This document shows positions 33,529 through 42,126 of a DNA stretch of 64,000 bases, piece by piece (position 1 is the stretch's first letter; the number at the start of each line of letters is the position of its first letter). This stretch comes from Chitinophaga sp. YR627 (lineage in GTDB: Bacteria > Bacteroidota > Bacteroidia > Chitinophagales > Chitinophagaceae): positions 62,001 through 126,000 of the forward strand of contig NZ_FOUX01000008.1 of the NCBI RefSeq assembly GCF_900114995.1, in the 5' to 3' direction. The notes under the pieces were generated by a model. That model searched no databases. It was not told the origin of the DNA and worked only from the letters and a program-made list of their open reading frames with translations. The translations under genes and the position numbers were made by a program.

Positions 33529-35800
33529 GTTGTTGATTCTTTTCCGGATTGGTTTTAGAATATAAGGCCAACAGCACTTTTTCAGGTGTCATAGGAGTGA
33601 TAAACGGGATATCAGCATTCGGATGGAATGCCTGTATGGCATTGTGCAGGGCAAACCAGGCGCCGATACCATACATCAGTGGTGGTTCTCCGACCGCTTT
33701 TGACCGGAATATGGCGAGGTTATCCCTGTTGGTCTGCAAAGCAGCTATATCAATTGTTTTCGGTACGGAATAGATATCAGGCACTTTGTAGGTAGATAAT
33801 GCATTAGACCGTAGTTTACCTTCTTTATCGTATACCACTTCTTCCATGGTCATCCAGCCGATGCCCTGTACAATACCTCCTTCTATCTGTCCGCGGTCAA
33901 TGTCTGTATTCATACTGTTGCCAAAGTCGTGTACGACTTTTACGGTGTCCATGGTATAAGTACCCCGCAGACAATCCACCGTTGCTTCAAGGATGGCTGT
34001 ACCATACACATGATAGGCAAAAGGATGTCCTTTCTCTTTTACTGCGTCATAGTGAATTTCCGGTGTAGCGTAATGCCCGTGTTCAGACAGGCTGATACGT
34101 CTTGCAAAGGCGGTAGTGATCAGTTCCTGCCAGTCCCAGTGAGAAGGCAGTTCATTTACAAATACCTGTCCGTTGGACAATGTGATCTGATCTGTACTTA
34201 CCTGAAAGGCTTCCGCAGCCAGTCTTTTCAACCTGTCCAGTATAGTGGTACAGGCAATAAGTGTGGCCTTCCCATTCAGATCGGCGGTGGCACTGGCGGC
34301 AGAAGGGGAGGTATTGGCGATGGTATAGGTACTGGTATGATTGAGTTTGATCTTTTCCGGCGGAATAGAAAAGGTTTGTGCGGCTACCTGTAATATTTTA
34401 GTATTGACACCTTGTCCCATTTCAACAGCGCCGGTACTGATACCGACACTACCGTCGGAATAAACATGTACGAGTGAGCGCGCATTGTTCATCATAGTAT
34501 TGGTAAAGGAAATACCAAAACAGATGGGCATAAATGCCAGTCCTTTTTTGAATAGTTTGTTGTCGGCATTGAACTGCTGTATCCTTCTCTGCTGATCGAT
34601 AACATCATACAGTTTTTCTGCTTTCTCCCAGCAATTCAGTGCTTCACTTTCAGCTGTTTGTCCGTAGGGAAATTCCTGCCCTGTACGGATCAGGTTTCTT
34701 TTCTGAATGATCGCTGCGTCTACTTTCAACACGCGTGCTGCTTTGGCGATAGCGGCTTCTATCACAAACATGCCCTGTGGACCACCGAAACCTCTGAAGG
34801 CGGTATTCGGTGGCAGGTGTGTTCTGCAGCTCCAGGCTGTTGCTTTTACGTTGGGAATATAGTAGGCGTTGGTACAGTGAAATAATGTTCTGGCCAGTAC
34901 TGCGGGAGAAAGGTCGGCAGCAGCACCGGCATTCTGAAAGAAGGACGCTTCATAAGCGAGAATCTGCAGGTCTCTATTGAGGCCTATTTTAAAGTCCGCC
35001 GCATATGGATGCCGTTTCCCGGTCATGGCCATATCTTCCATACGGTGCAGGGCATATTTAACAGGTTTCTTCAGCAACCAGGCTGCCAGTGAGCAGAGGG
35101 CTGCCCAGGTATTGGCCTGGTCTTCCTTGCCACCAAATCCGCCACCGAGTCGGGTTACAATGACTTCGAAACGATGCATAGGCGCTCCGATGATACCGGA
35201 TACGGCGCGTTGTACCGCTGTCGGACCTTGTGTGGAAGAATAGATCCGCAGACTGTTATTCTCCTGCGGAACGGCGTATGCACCCTGGGTTTCGATGTAG
35301 AGATGTTCCTGTCCGTTGATATCGGCAGTACCGTCTATGACATACGCGCATTGTGACCAGGTATTGTCAGTATCTCCCAGCTGGAAGGTGCGCGGTGGTA
35401 TGATGAGTTCACCTTTTGCCTGTGCTTCCCGCGGATCGGTTATCACTGGCAGCGGATCTGTTTTTACCCGGATCTTTCTGACAGCAGCGCGTGCCGCTTC
35501 TCTGGTACGCGCTACGACGAAGGCAACCGGCATGCCACAGAAGTGTACATGTTTATCTGCCAGTAAAGGTTCGTCTTTGATGATGCCGCCTATCTCGTTG
35601 TGTCCCGGGATATCAGCAGCTGTAAAGATGCGTACCACACCGGGCATCTGTAGGGCTTCCTCCAGTATCAATTCCCTGATCACGCCATGTGCACAGGGGG
35701 AACCATATGCGGCTCCGAATAATGTACCGTTCAATACGGGCACATCGTCCAGGTACACAGAAGTACCGCTGACATGGGTGTTGGAATCAATATTCTTCAT
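33491..35800 (-). CDS. xdhB: xanthine dehydrogenase, molybdopterin-binding subunit
   Basis: 769 residues, typical of the two-subunit bacterial enzyme. Aldehyde-oxidase/xanthine-dehydrogenase hammerhead domain about 10-115, then the Moco part: RLGGGFGGKED, FRGFGGPQG, VEMGQGVNTK and KAVGEPPL, which carries the active-site Glu. Oxidises hypoxanthine and xanthine to urate. Six bases separate it from the FAD/FeS subunit upstream. The symbol follows the Rhodobacter/Pseudomonas use (xdhA FeS/FAD, xdhB Moco). Confidence 0.94.
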   Translation of the reverse strand: MKNIDSNTHVSGTSVYLDDVPVLNGTLFGAAYGSPCAHGVIRELILEEALQMPGVVRIFTAADIPGHNEIGGIIKDEPLLADKHVHFCGMPVAFVVARTREAARAAVRKIRVKTDPLPVITDPREAQAKGELIIPPRTFQLGDTDNTWSQCAYVIDGTADINGQEHLYIETQGAYAVPQENNSLRIYSSTQGPTAVQRAVSGIIGAPMHRFEVIVTRLGGGFGGKEDQANTWAALCSLAAWLLKKPVKYALHRMEDMAMTGKRHPYAADFKIGLNRDLQILAYEASFFQNAGAAADLSPAVLARTLFHCTNAYYIPNVKATAWSCRTHLPPNTAFRGFGGPQGMFVIEAAIAKAARVLKVDAAIIQKRNLIRTGQEFPYGQTAESEALNCWEKAEKLYDVIDQQRRIQQFNADNKLFKKGLAFMPICFGISFTNTMMNNARSLVHVYSDGSVGISTGAVEMGQGVNTKILQVAAQTFSIPPEKIKLNHTSTYTIANTSPSAASATADLNGKATLIACTTILDRLKRLAAEAFQVSTDQITLSNGQVFVNELPSHWDWQELITTAFARRISLSEHGHYATPEIHYDAVKEKGHPFAYHVYGTAILEATVDCLRGTYTMDTVKVVHDFGNSMNTDIDRGQIEGGIVQGIGWMTMEEVVYDKEGKLRSNALSTYKVPDIYSVPKTIDIAALQTNRDNLAIFRSKAVGEPPLMYGIGAWFALHNAIQAFHPNADIPFITPMTPEKVLLALYSKTNPEKNQQHAETVSHLGIDQ

Positions 35801-35806
35801 ACAGCA

Positions 35807-37222
35807 CTATAATAACAGTTCCACCTGGAGGGTGGGAAACAGGGTGATGAAATGTGCTTTTATCAGTTGTTCGAGTAATAGTCTTTTATATGCTGCTGTA
35901 CCCCTTGTATCGCTGATAGGGGTGATTTCCAGTTGCGCAATAGCACAGGCCTGTCTGATCATTGCCGTACCCGGTGCTTTCCCTTTCAGGAAGGCGGCGG
36001 TATCTGTGAGCAGGAGTGGTACCGGACCAACACCGCCAGCGGAGATCCGTATATCGCTGATCAGATTTGCGTTCATCGTGATACTGATGGCGCTGTTGAC
36101 ACTGGCGATATCCAGGTGCGTGCGCTTACTGACCTTTTCGAAATGGAAGCCGGTGCTGTCTCCCGGTAATTCGAACCAGCAGCGGGTGATATATTCTTCG
36201 GGGGTCTTGTTCAGCTGTTTATATCCTTTATAGAAATCGCGCAGCGGTAATGTTCTTACATGTTGTCCATCGCTCAGTTCCAGGGTGGTATCCAGTGCCA
36301 GAAAGAAGATGGTCATATCTCCGATAGGGGAGGCATTGACAAAGTTCCCGGCGATGGTCGCCATGTTCCTGATAGGTGTGGAAGATACCAGTTTGAGGTA
36401 ATTACCAAGTGCCGGAAACCAGGTGCGCATAACAGCCGATTCCAGGATGTCACTTACGGTGACGGAAGCGCCTAATACACAATGGTTGTCTTCTCTGGTA
36501 ATACCTTTGAGTAATTCCTGTGCAAGGAGGAAGCGGATGGGCTGTTCCTGTATGGTTTCTGGTTGTTGTACATACAGGTCAGTACCTCCACCGACAAATC
36601 TGGGATGACTGTCGGGAGGAGGATTTAATTCACCGTTTAAGGACATAATAAGGCTCTTTAAGCGCTCTTTTATGCCTGCGAAGTATTCAGGGAGTATTTG
36701 TTGTCCGGTGGCAAATAAGGCCGGTTCTTCGCCATTTCTGCCAGTCAGTAGTCCGGCCACTGTGCCGGCTGCTCTTTCGATGGACTTATAACCTGTACAT
36801 CTGCAGATATTCCCATCAATTGCTGCAATGGCATTTTCGGTATCAGGGGTTTTCCTGTCGAGACAGAAACCTGCCAGCGACATGACAAATCCCGGTGTAC
36901 AGAAACCGCACTGTGTGGCGCAGTTATCAGCCATTGCCTGCTGTATGGGATTGAGTGCCGGCAACATATTGACACCTTCTATGGTGACAATATGTTTGCC
37001 GTGGGCATTACCCAGCGGCGTCAGACAGGAAGTCCACGCGCGATATACCAATACGCCCTGTTTCAGCTCTCCCGCGAGTATGGTGCAGGCGCCGCAATCA
37101 CCTTCATTGCAACCGGTTTTTGTACCGGTCAGGTGCTGATGATATCTGATGAAATCCAGCAGCGGCATACCAGGGGGCAGGGTGGTACCAACATCTTCAT
37201 TATTAAGGATAAACTTCAGCAA
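35807..37222 (-). CDS. xdhA: xanthine dehydrogenase, fused [2Fe-2S]/FAD subunit
   Basis: 471 residues from TTG 37222 (no ATG upstream in frame). Plant-type [2Fe-2S] ligands C38, C43, C46, C66, the second cluster C105, C108, C140, C142 (CGFC and CRC), then a CO-dehydrogenase-like FAD domain about 185-470 (RFVGGGTDLYVQ, IAGNFVNASPIGD). Passes electrons from the Mo centre to NAD. A near-consensus -7 box (CACCTTTG) sits only six bases before the start codon. Divergent from an ArsR-type regulator. Confidence 0.94.
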   Translation of the reverse strand: MLKFILNNEDVGTTLPPGMPLLDFIRYHQHLTGTKTGCNEGDCGACTILAGELKQGVLVYRAWTSCLTPLGNAHGKHIVTIEGVNMLPALNPIQQAMADNCATQCGFCTPGFVMSLAGFCLDRKTPDTENAIAAIDGNICRCTGYKSIERAAGTVAGLLTGRNGEEPALFATGQQILPEYFAGIKERLKSLIMSLNGELNPPPDSHPRFVGGGTDLYVQQPETIQEQPIRFLLAQELLKGITREDNHCVLGASVTVSDILESAVMRTWFPALGNYLKLVSSTPIRNMATIAGNFVNASPIGDMTIFFLALDTTLELSDGQHVRTLPLRDFYKGYKQLNKTPEEYITRCWFELPGDSTGFHFEKVSKRTHLDIASVNSAISITMNANLISDIRISAGGVGPVPLLLTDTAAFLKGKAPGTAMIRQACAIAQLEITPISDTRGTAAYKRLLLEQLIKAHFITLFPTLQVELLL

Positions 37223-37228
37223 GGGTTA

Positions 37229-37236
37229 CAAAGGTG
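37229..37236 (-). promoter_or_regulatory. possible -7 box of the xdh operon
   Basis: On the minus strand CACCTTTG, one mismatch from TAnnTTTG, ending six bases before the TTG start of xdhA. If real, the xdh transcript has almost no leader. Confidence 0.3.
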
Positions 37237-37310
37237 CTTTCTCTGAAGTTAACGAAAATTTTCCATGTCCGGAAGAGGCATTTAGCGATGGAAACAAGCC
37301 TTGCTTTCCG

Positions 37311-37318
37311 TAATTTTG
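37311..37318 (+). promoter_or_regulatory. -7 promoter box of the ArsR-like gene
   Basis: TAATTTTG, a TAnnTTTG match 36 bases before the ATG at 37355. Confidence 0.4.
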
Positions 37319-37354
37319 TAACCAAACGGTTGCTTAAAATCAGCTGTTCACACC

Positions 37355-37675
37355 ATGAGAAGGGATGTTTTTCAGGCTATAGCAGATCCTACCCGGAGAG
37401 AGATCATCAATTTACTGGCGCATCAGACCCTCAATCTGAATGCGATCGCAGATAGGTTTGATATCAGCAGACCCGCTGTATCCAAACATATCAGGATATT
37501 GACCGAATGCGGATTACTGATGATCACGCAGCAGGGCAGGGAGCGGTATTGCCGTGCCGATCCACAGAAATTACAGGAGGTGTCGGAATGGACGGCGCAG
37601 TTTAGGTCGTTTTGGGAGCATCGTCTGGATGCGTTGGGGGAGTTTTTAGAGAAAGGGACGCAGGAGGAGAAGTAA
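37355..37675 (+). CDS. ArsR-family winged-helix regulator
   Basis: 106 residues. Winged helix with ADPTRREIINLLA at the start, the recognition helix in IADRFDISRPAVSKHIRIL and a wing QQGRERYCRAD. It lacks the metal-binding Cys box of ArsR/SmtB sensors and resembles the subgroup that usually precedes an AHSA1/SRPBCC gene; that partner is missing here. Being divergent from xdhA it might control purine degradation, but nothing beyond position supports this. Confidence 0.88.
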   Translation: MRRDVFQAIADPTRREIINLLAHQTLNLNAIADRFDISRPAVSKHIRILTECGLLMITQQGRERYCRADPQKLQEVSEWTAQFRSFWEHRLDALGEFLEKGTQEEK

Positions 37676-37678
37676 TTG

Positions 37679-37716
37679 AGAGAAATTAAGAATTAAAAAT
37701 TAAGAATTAAGAGTTG
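37679..37716. repeat. AATTAAGAATT-type short repeats
   Basis: AATTAAGAATT occurs twice within about 30 bases right after the ArsR stop codon. Related strings sit just after the stops at 14367 (AAATTAGGAATTG) and 19985 (AATTACGAATT). They are simple but recurrent in 3' regions. Confidence 0.4.
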
Positions 37717-37784
37717 AAATGCAGCGGGTCGTTGTGTGGATGTTGTAATTCTTCTATGATTTTTTTTAAGTAAAAGTCAACGAT

Positions 37785-37830
37785 AAAAGAGAATGGCGCT
37801 TCATCAATGAAGCGCCATTCTCTTTTGATA
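37785..37830. terminator. bidirectional terminator
   Basis: A 19-bp stem (37785-37803 paired with 37808-37826) and a four-base loop, between the convergent ArsR and HD-domain genes, with A and T runs at its ends. Confidence 0.92.
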
Positions 37831-37884
37831 TAGATTTAAGGTATTTGATAAGCAACTATACAATGCCTGATCTTTAACTGTGTT

Positions 37885-38535
37885 TTATTCACTCCATGCT
37901 GAGTGCAGAATGCAATCACAGAAGTTCTTGCGCTCGAAATTAGGAATCATAAATGCACACACGTCTGCTTTGATATTCCCAAAGGTTGTATCTGTTTTAT
38001 GTTTGAAGCCCTCGAAGAAGGCAGGGATGATCTTTTTCTTGAAGTCGGTTCTTGGGAATGCTTTAATGATCGCGTCCCTGTTTTCTGTGCTCAGGTGTTC
38101 ATATCCTTCGCCCATTACATCCAGCCCTACACCTGAATACATCAGTGCTACTTCCGGTTCTTTATATTCGGCAATACCGATCGTAGTATGCAGGGCAATG
38201 GTGTCCCAGACACGCTGTAATGACTGTTCCGGATAGCCATGACTTTTCAGAAAATCTCTTGCTGCGTTGGCGCCATCTACTTCGAAGCGTTTATCCGCAC
38301 TGCTGTAATGTGGTACCAGTCCGAGGTCGTGAAATATGGAACTGATATACAGTAATTCCGTATCGTGTTTTATGTTGTTGCGTTTTGCATTCAGGGAAGA
38401 AAAGAGGAATACCCTGAGCGAGTGGTTATAGAGAAATTCTGTACCATGTTCCAGCAGCAACTCTGTGGCCTGCTTCGCTACCTGACTGTCCGGAATGTCG
38501 ACTCCTGCTAATTTTGATAATCTGGTTACTGGCAT
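37885..38535 (-). CDS. HD-domain protein, cyanamide hydratase-like
   Basis: 216 residues. HD-superfamily metal ligands H38 (YNHSLR), H69-D70 (FHDLGLVPH) and the downstream ALHTTIGIAEY. The order and spacing resemble fungal/bacterial cyanamide hydratase-like HD proteins rather than GD/PDEase types. The real substrate is unknown. A -7 box lies 19 bases upstream, so it is probably transcribed alone. Confidence 0.78.
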   Translation of the reverse strand: MPVTRLSKLAGVDIPDSQVAKQATELLLEHGTEFLYNHSLRVFLFSSLNAKRNNIKHDTELLYISSIFHDLGLVPHYSSADKRFEVDGANAARDFLKSHGYPEQSLQRVWDTIALHTTIGIAEYKEPEVALMYSGVGLDVMGEGYEHLSTENRDAIIKAFPRTDFKKKIIPAFFEGFKHKTDTTFGNIKADVCAFMIPNFERKNFCDCILHSAWSE

Positions 38536-38554
38536 AATTTTTAAATTTATACCA

Positions 38555-38562
38555 CAAAATTA
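38555..38562 (-). promoter_or_regulatory. -7 promoter box of the HD-domain gene
   Basis: On the minus strand TAATTTTG, a TAnnTTTG match, 19 bases before the start at 38535. Confidence 0.45.
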
Positions 38563-38601
38563 CCTGGAAAGGGAGGCGGAGTAAATGCTAAAATCACCGA
38601 T

Positions 38602-39465
38602 TCAGATACCAATTTTTACAAACTGGGATCTGTATTCCACAGGAGAAATATGTGTTTCTTTTTTGAAGAAGTTGCTGAACTGATAAGGGGTGGCAAAATT
38701 GAGTATGTAAGAGATCTCTTTTACCGGTTTTGTGGAAAACTGTAACATACGTTTGGCTTCTGCAACGAGTTGTCCGTTGATGATATCTTTTGCGTTTCTG
38801 CCACCGCAGCGTTTGCAGAGGTCCGCCAGTTGCCGGTAACTGATCCCCAGTTTGCCGGCGTAATCATTCACTTCATGTGTATTCCGGTATTCCCTGCTGA
38901 CCAGTTCTACATACTGGCGGTATACCTTGTTTTCGGTGGTGCTGTGTCCTGCGTGCAGCAGACTATTGATATTGGCTACTTTGATCATGATGATCTTAAG
39001 ATAGGCGGCCAGTGCATCGCCTTTATTCACATAATCAGGACTGTTGAACTCTTCCAGTGTGGTGGCAAGCAGGCTGTCGATAGCCAGTTCGTCTGCTGCG
39101 TTTAACTGCATCTGCTGGTGACCTGAAGGATCGTTGTATAATACCGCTTTACAGTTAGCCGCGCTGGCTGGTGCTTTCTCCCAGAAACAGTCTCCGAAGC
39201 GCAGTACATATCCGCTGATATGACTATCGTCGCTTACTGCGTAGATCTGTCCCCTGGCGATAATAAAAAGGCTATGGGGGGCAATAGCATGGGCTTTTCC
39301 ATCAATGGTGATGGTACCGTGACCATCCTGCACAAATATCAGTTCGTTGAAGGAGATGCGTCGGAGGAAGTCATTTTCAAAGAGACGTCCGTCCATGGCG
39401 GTGATTGAAAAGGAGTCCTTCAGCGCAGGGTTGATATCTATGTTTAATATGTTAGCCATATGCAT
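38602..39465 (-). CDS. AraC-family transcriptional regulator
   Basis: 287 residues; ATG 39465 and an ATG two codons later are equally possible. N-terminal cupin-like sensor (GHGTITIDGKAHAIAPHSLF), C-terminal double helix-turn-helix about 190-285: LGISYRQLADLCKRCGGRNA, VKEISYILNFATPYQFSNFF and ETHISPVEYRSQF. It precedes the HD-domain gene on the same strand by 66 bases but that gene has its own promoter. Target unknown. Confidence 0.9.
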   Translation of the reverse strand: MHMANILNIDINPALKDSFSITAMDGRLFENDFLRRISFNELIFVQDGHGTITIDGKAHAIAPHSLFIIARGQIYAVSDDSHISGYVLRFGDCFWEKAPASAANCKAVLYNDPSGHQQMQLNAADELAIDSLLATTLEEFNSPDYVNKGDALAAYLKIIMIKVANINSLLHAGHSTTENKVYRQYVELVSREYRNTHEVNDYAGKLGISYRQLADLCKRCGGRNAKDIINGQLVAEAKRMLQFSTKPVKEISYILNFATPYQFSNFFKKETHISPVEYRSQFVKIGI

Positions 39466-39532
39466 GCCATAAAGTTAAATAAATATCCATAGCAGGGATA
39501 TCTAAAGAATTGATGCATTTATAGATAATGTG

Positions 39533-39565
39533 GTAAAAAAGACCTCCACGGTGAGGTGGAGGTCT
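39533..39565 (-). terminator. terminator on the minus strand
   Basis: AGACCTCCAC / GTGGAGGTCT (39540-39565) with a six-base loop. On the minus strand it is followed by TTTTTTACC. It is about 340 bases past the GNAT stop, so it could end a long 3' extension of that gene or an unrecognised transcript. Confidence 0.7.
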
Positions 39566-39804
39566 GTCCTCTCACGTGGAAATTAAGCAAATCGTGTTTT
39601 TTATCAGGATATGGATATGGTTCCGTTTGTGTCTTTTATTGGTTTAGTATCGGTTGTTCGTTTTGATGAAGAGCAAGGTGGGAATTTTCGGCGGACTATA
39701 AAATCCCCGAAAGTGGGGAGGCGGAAGTAGTTCTTCGCTTAAATCAGGGTTAATGCATTGGTTGTTAAGTGGATATGTGTTTGTTCTCCGCTTTAGAGCG
39801 TAGA
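39566..39804. other. gene-free stretch between AraC and GNAT genes
   Basis: Part of a 436-base gap without a coding gene. I see a CCCC..GGGG hairpin near 39707-39720 and, after it, the large palindrome at 39805-39870, but no open frame of note. Confidence 0.4.
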
Positions 39805-39870
39805 TACTCCGCTACTACGCCGTTATCTCTCCGCTGCTGAGCGAAGGGGTAACGGCGTAGTAGCGGAGTA
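39805..39870. repeat. long near-perfect palindrome (cruciform) with nested hairpin
   Basis: Arms of 23 bases (39805-39827 and 39848-39870) pair at 22 positions. The 20-base loop contains CGCT..AGCG, a second hairpin. CTCCGCT occurs three times (about 39785, 39807, 39830), suggesting a repeated unit. No T run follows, so it is not an ordinary terminator; a REP/MITE-like element or a structured RNA are options. Confidence 0.8.
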
Positions 39871-39901
39871 ATGGTGGTATAATCGAAGGAATTAATGCAA
39901 A

Positions 39902-40387
39902 TCAGAGTGGTTTCAGCATCCAGACGGTGCAGGCGAAGTGACCGGAATTGCCCAGTGGCTTGTCCAGGTACTGGAAACCGGCTTTTTCATAAATGCTGAT
40001 CGCTTTGGTAAAGTCTGGGAACGATTCCAGGTAGATCTCTTTGTAGCCTAATTCTCTGGCGCCTTCGAAGGTCTGTTCCATGAGTGTTCTGCCTAATCCT
40101 TTTCCCCTGGCAGCACTGCTCAGGTAGTATTTGACTAATTCTACGCATCCATCAGGTAAGCCGGCGGTAGGGAATAATCCGCAGCCACCCAGGATAATGC
40201 CGTCCTCTTCCGCTATATAATAGGCGCTACCGGGCGCCTGGAAAAGGTCGGACAGGTGATCAGTTTCCGGGTCAGAATAAACGGTGCCGGTTTTTGGTAC
40301 GGTATCAAATTCGTCGAACGTGTTACGGATGATCGCTGCTAATGCGGCGTTATCAGCCGGGCTGATGTTTCTTATAGTTACTGGCAT
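39902..40387 (-). CDS. GNAT-family N-acetyltransferase
   Basis: 161 residues, a single GNAT domain. The acetyl-CoA loop is R94-G-K-G-L-G99 with YLSSAARGKGLGRTLM, strand VELVKYYLS before it, and IYEKAGFQYLD near the end. Close in style to YjdJ/PhnO-type small acetyltransferases; acceptor unknown. Stands alone on the minus strand. Confidence 0.92.
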   Translation of the reverse strand: MPVTIRNISPADNAALAAIIRNTFDEFDTVPKTGTVYSDPETDHLSDLFQAPGSAYYIAEEDGIILGGCGLFPTAGLPDGCVELVKYYLSSAARGKGLGRTLMEQTFEGARELGYKEIYLESFPDFTKAISIYEKAGFQYLDKPLGNSGHFACTVWMLKPL

Positions 40388-40559
40388 GGCGTATACTGTT
40401 CAGGGAATGATTGAACAGGATGCAAAAATAACCTAATCAGCGGGTTAGCGGAGGGACAAACTGTGCCATTATAAAAAATAAAATATTTTCTGTCTGCATA
40501 AGGGTATTGATCTGCTGGCGTGTCTTCTATATAACCGGTCATGCTTAAAGCTGTACACA

Positions 40560-41111
40560 TTGAATAAACTGATCAACCCACAAAGTGCAAAGGATATTTA
40601 CAGGCAGTGCTTTCAAGATAATTTTGAACGCCTGCACCGTTATGCCTTTACACTGTTACAGGATAATGAGGAAGCCAGAGACGTTGTGCAGCAGGCTTTT
40701 ATCAAACTCTGGCAGAAGCGGGACGAGATCAACCTGGAACTGGCGGGCAGGGCCTACCTGTATACGACAGTACAGCGACAGTGTATTAACATTTTCAGGC
40801 ATAATAAGGTCAGGCGGCATTATAAAGACGCAATCCTGGCTACGCATCAGGAAGAGTATACTGATCATCAGCTGGAAAACCGGGAGCTCAGTAACAGGAT
40901 CAGTGCTGCCATGGACGCTTTACCGCCGAAATGCAGGGAGATATTCCGTAAGAGTCGTTTTGAGGAGAAGAAATACGCAGAGATTGCCGCAGCACTAAAT
41001 ATATCAGTCAAAACAGTGGAGGTACAGATGGGCAAGGCCCTGAAGATCATGCGGGAACAGCTGGCTGATATCATCACAATATCCATTATTCTCATTGCAT
41101 ATTTCAAATAG
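40560..41111 (+). CDS. ECF RNA polymerase sigma factor (second system)
   Basis: 183 residues from TTG 40560; no in-frame ATG is close. Region 2: FERLHRYAFTLLQDNEEARD, VVQQAFIKLWQKR and QRQCINIFRHNK. Region 4: YAEIAAALNISVKTVEVQM. The protein ends in a hydrophobic tail (IITISIILIAYFK), seen in some Bacteroidota ECF factors. Followed after nine bases by a FecR anti-sigma gene and then an STN-barrel protein, so it forms a cell-surface signalling set distinct from that at 1224. Confidence 0.92.
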   Translation: MNKLINPQSAKDIYRQCFQDNFERLHRYAFTLLQDNEEARDVVQQAFIKLWQKRDEINLELAGRAYLYTTVQRQCINIFRHNKVRRHYKDAILATHQEEYTDHQLENRELSNRISAAMDALPPKCREIFRKSRFEEKKYAEIAAALNISVKTVEVQMGKALKIMREQLADIITISIILIAYFK

Positions 41112-41120
41112 CGCTTCATC

Positions 41121-42110
41121 ATGAGTTCACATCAGAAAATAGAAATAGATACCACTCTGCTGACCAGGTACCTGGCCGGTGAAGCGACGCCGGACGAAGC
41201 GATGGCAATAGATGACTGGTTGAAAGACGATAGCCATGCAACGGAGTTGGAACATATGCAACAGTCATGGCAACTCATTTATGGTGGCGTTGCCTATGAA
41301 GCGCCCAATGAAAACCGGGAATGGGCGGCGCTGGAGGTGGCCTTATATGCAGAAAAAAAGCATGGTAATAAGCTACGGCTGGTAATACGCTATGCAGTGG
41401 CCGCTTTGATAGTTGGGGTTTTGTTCGGTGCAGGACTGTATACCTATCTTCAGTACCGTATACCAGTATGGCAGCATGCGGTTGCGGAAGCAGCCGGCAG
41501 TGTACGGAAAGGCCTGTTGCCAGATGGCTCCGGCATTGTTATCAACAGAAACAGTACCCTGCAATATGCAGCAGACTATAATGAAGACGACCGGAAAGTA
41601 TTACTGCAGGGGGAAGGTTACTTTGATGTTGTGGCGGATAAGGACCGGCCCTTTATTGTACACAGTGGTACGTTGAAAATACAGGTCCTGGGTACTTCTT
41701 TCAATGTAAAGGAAGATAGTGTAAACACTGTTGTAGCCGTTACTACCGGGAAAGTAAAACTGTACACGGCAAAACATGAACTGATCGTAGCTGCCGGACA
41801 AACAGGCACCTACGTAAAGGGTACAGAGGAATTGCTGCTGAGTAATAACATAGATGCCAACAGTCTTAGTTATGCTACCGGTGATTTTTCTTTCCAGGAT
41901 ATGCCACTACCTGAGATCTGTCGTCATCTTGAAAATACATTTGGTGTTAAGATCATACTGAATAATGAGCAGTTGGCTCAATGCCGTATGTCGGCGCATT
42001 TCAAAGACAGATCGCTTACCTATATCATGGATATCCTGTCTGCGACTTTAGACATTGAATACACCATCAACAATAATATCATTCATGTCAGCGGAAACGG
42101 CTGTAATTAA
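41121..42110 (+). CDS. FecR-family anti-sigma factor (second system)
   Basis: 329 residues. Cytoplasmic sigma-binding part about 1-84, one membrane helix about 86-110 (IRYAVAALIVGVLFGAGLYT), periplasmic FecR domain about 115-215 (LLQGEGYFDVVADK, IQVLGTSFNVKED) and DUF4974-like domain about 258-326 (FSFQDMPLPEICRHLENTFG). Lies nine bases after the sigma gene and 16 before the STN-barrel gene, so all three are one operon. Confidence 0.92.
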   Translation: MSSHQKIEIDTTLLTRYLAGEATPDEAMAIDDWLKDDSHATELEHMQQSWQLIYGGVAYEAPNENREWAALEVALYAEKKHGNKLRLVIRYAVAALIVGVLFGAGLYTYLQYRIPVWQHAVAEAAGSVRKGLLPDGSGIVINRNSTLQYAADYNEDDRKVLLQGEGYFDVVADKDRPFIVHSGTLKIQVLGTSFNVKEDSVNTVVAVTTGKVKLYTAKHELIVAAGQTGTYVKGTEELLLSNNIDANSLSYATGDFSFQDMPLPEICRHLENTFGVKIILNNEQLAQCRMSAHFKDRSLTYIMDILSATLDIEYTINNNIIHVSGNGCN

Positions 42111-42126
42111 CCTATAATTCTGTACT

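Noticed and set aside
35316..36233. 305-codon plus-strand frame across xdhB/xdhA
   Set aside because: Antisense to two clearly homologous subunits; composition (Ser/Val/Arg runs) is that of a shadow frame.
37355..37675. ArsR protein as a metal sensor or the purine-operon regulator
   Set aside because: The metal-binding Cys motif is missing, and the only link to the xdh genes is divergent position; I kept the family call and left the role open.
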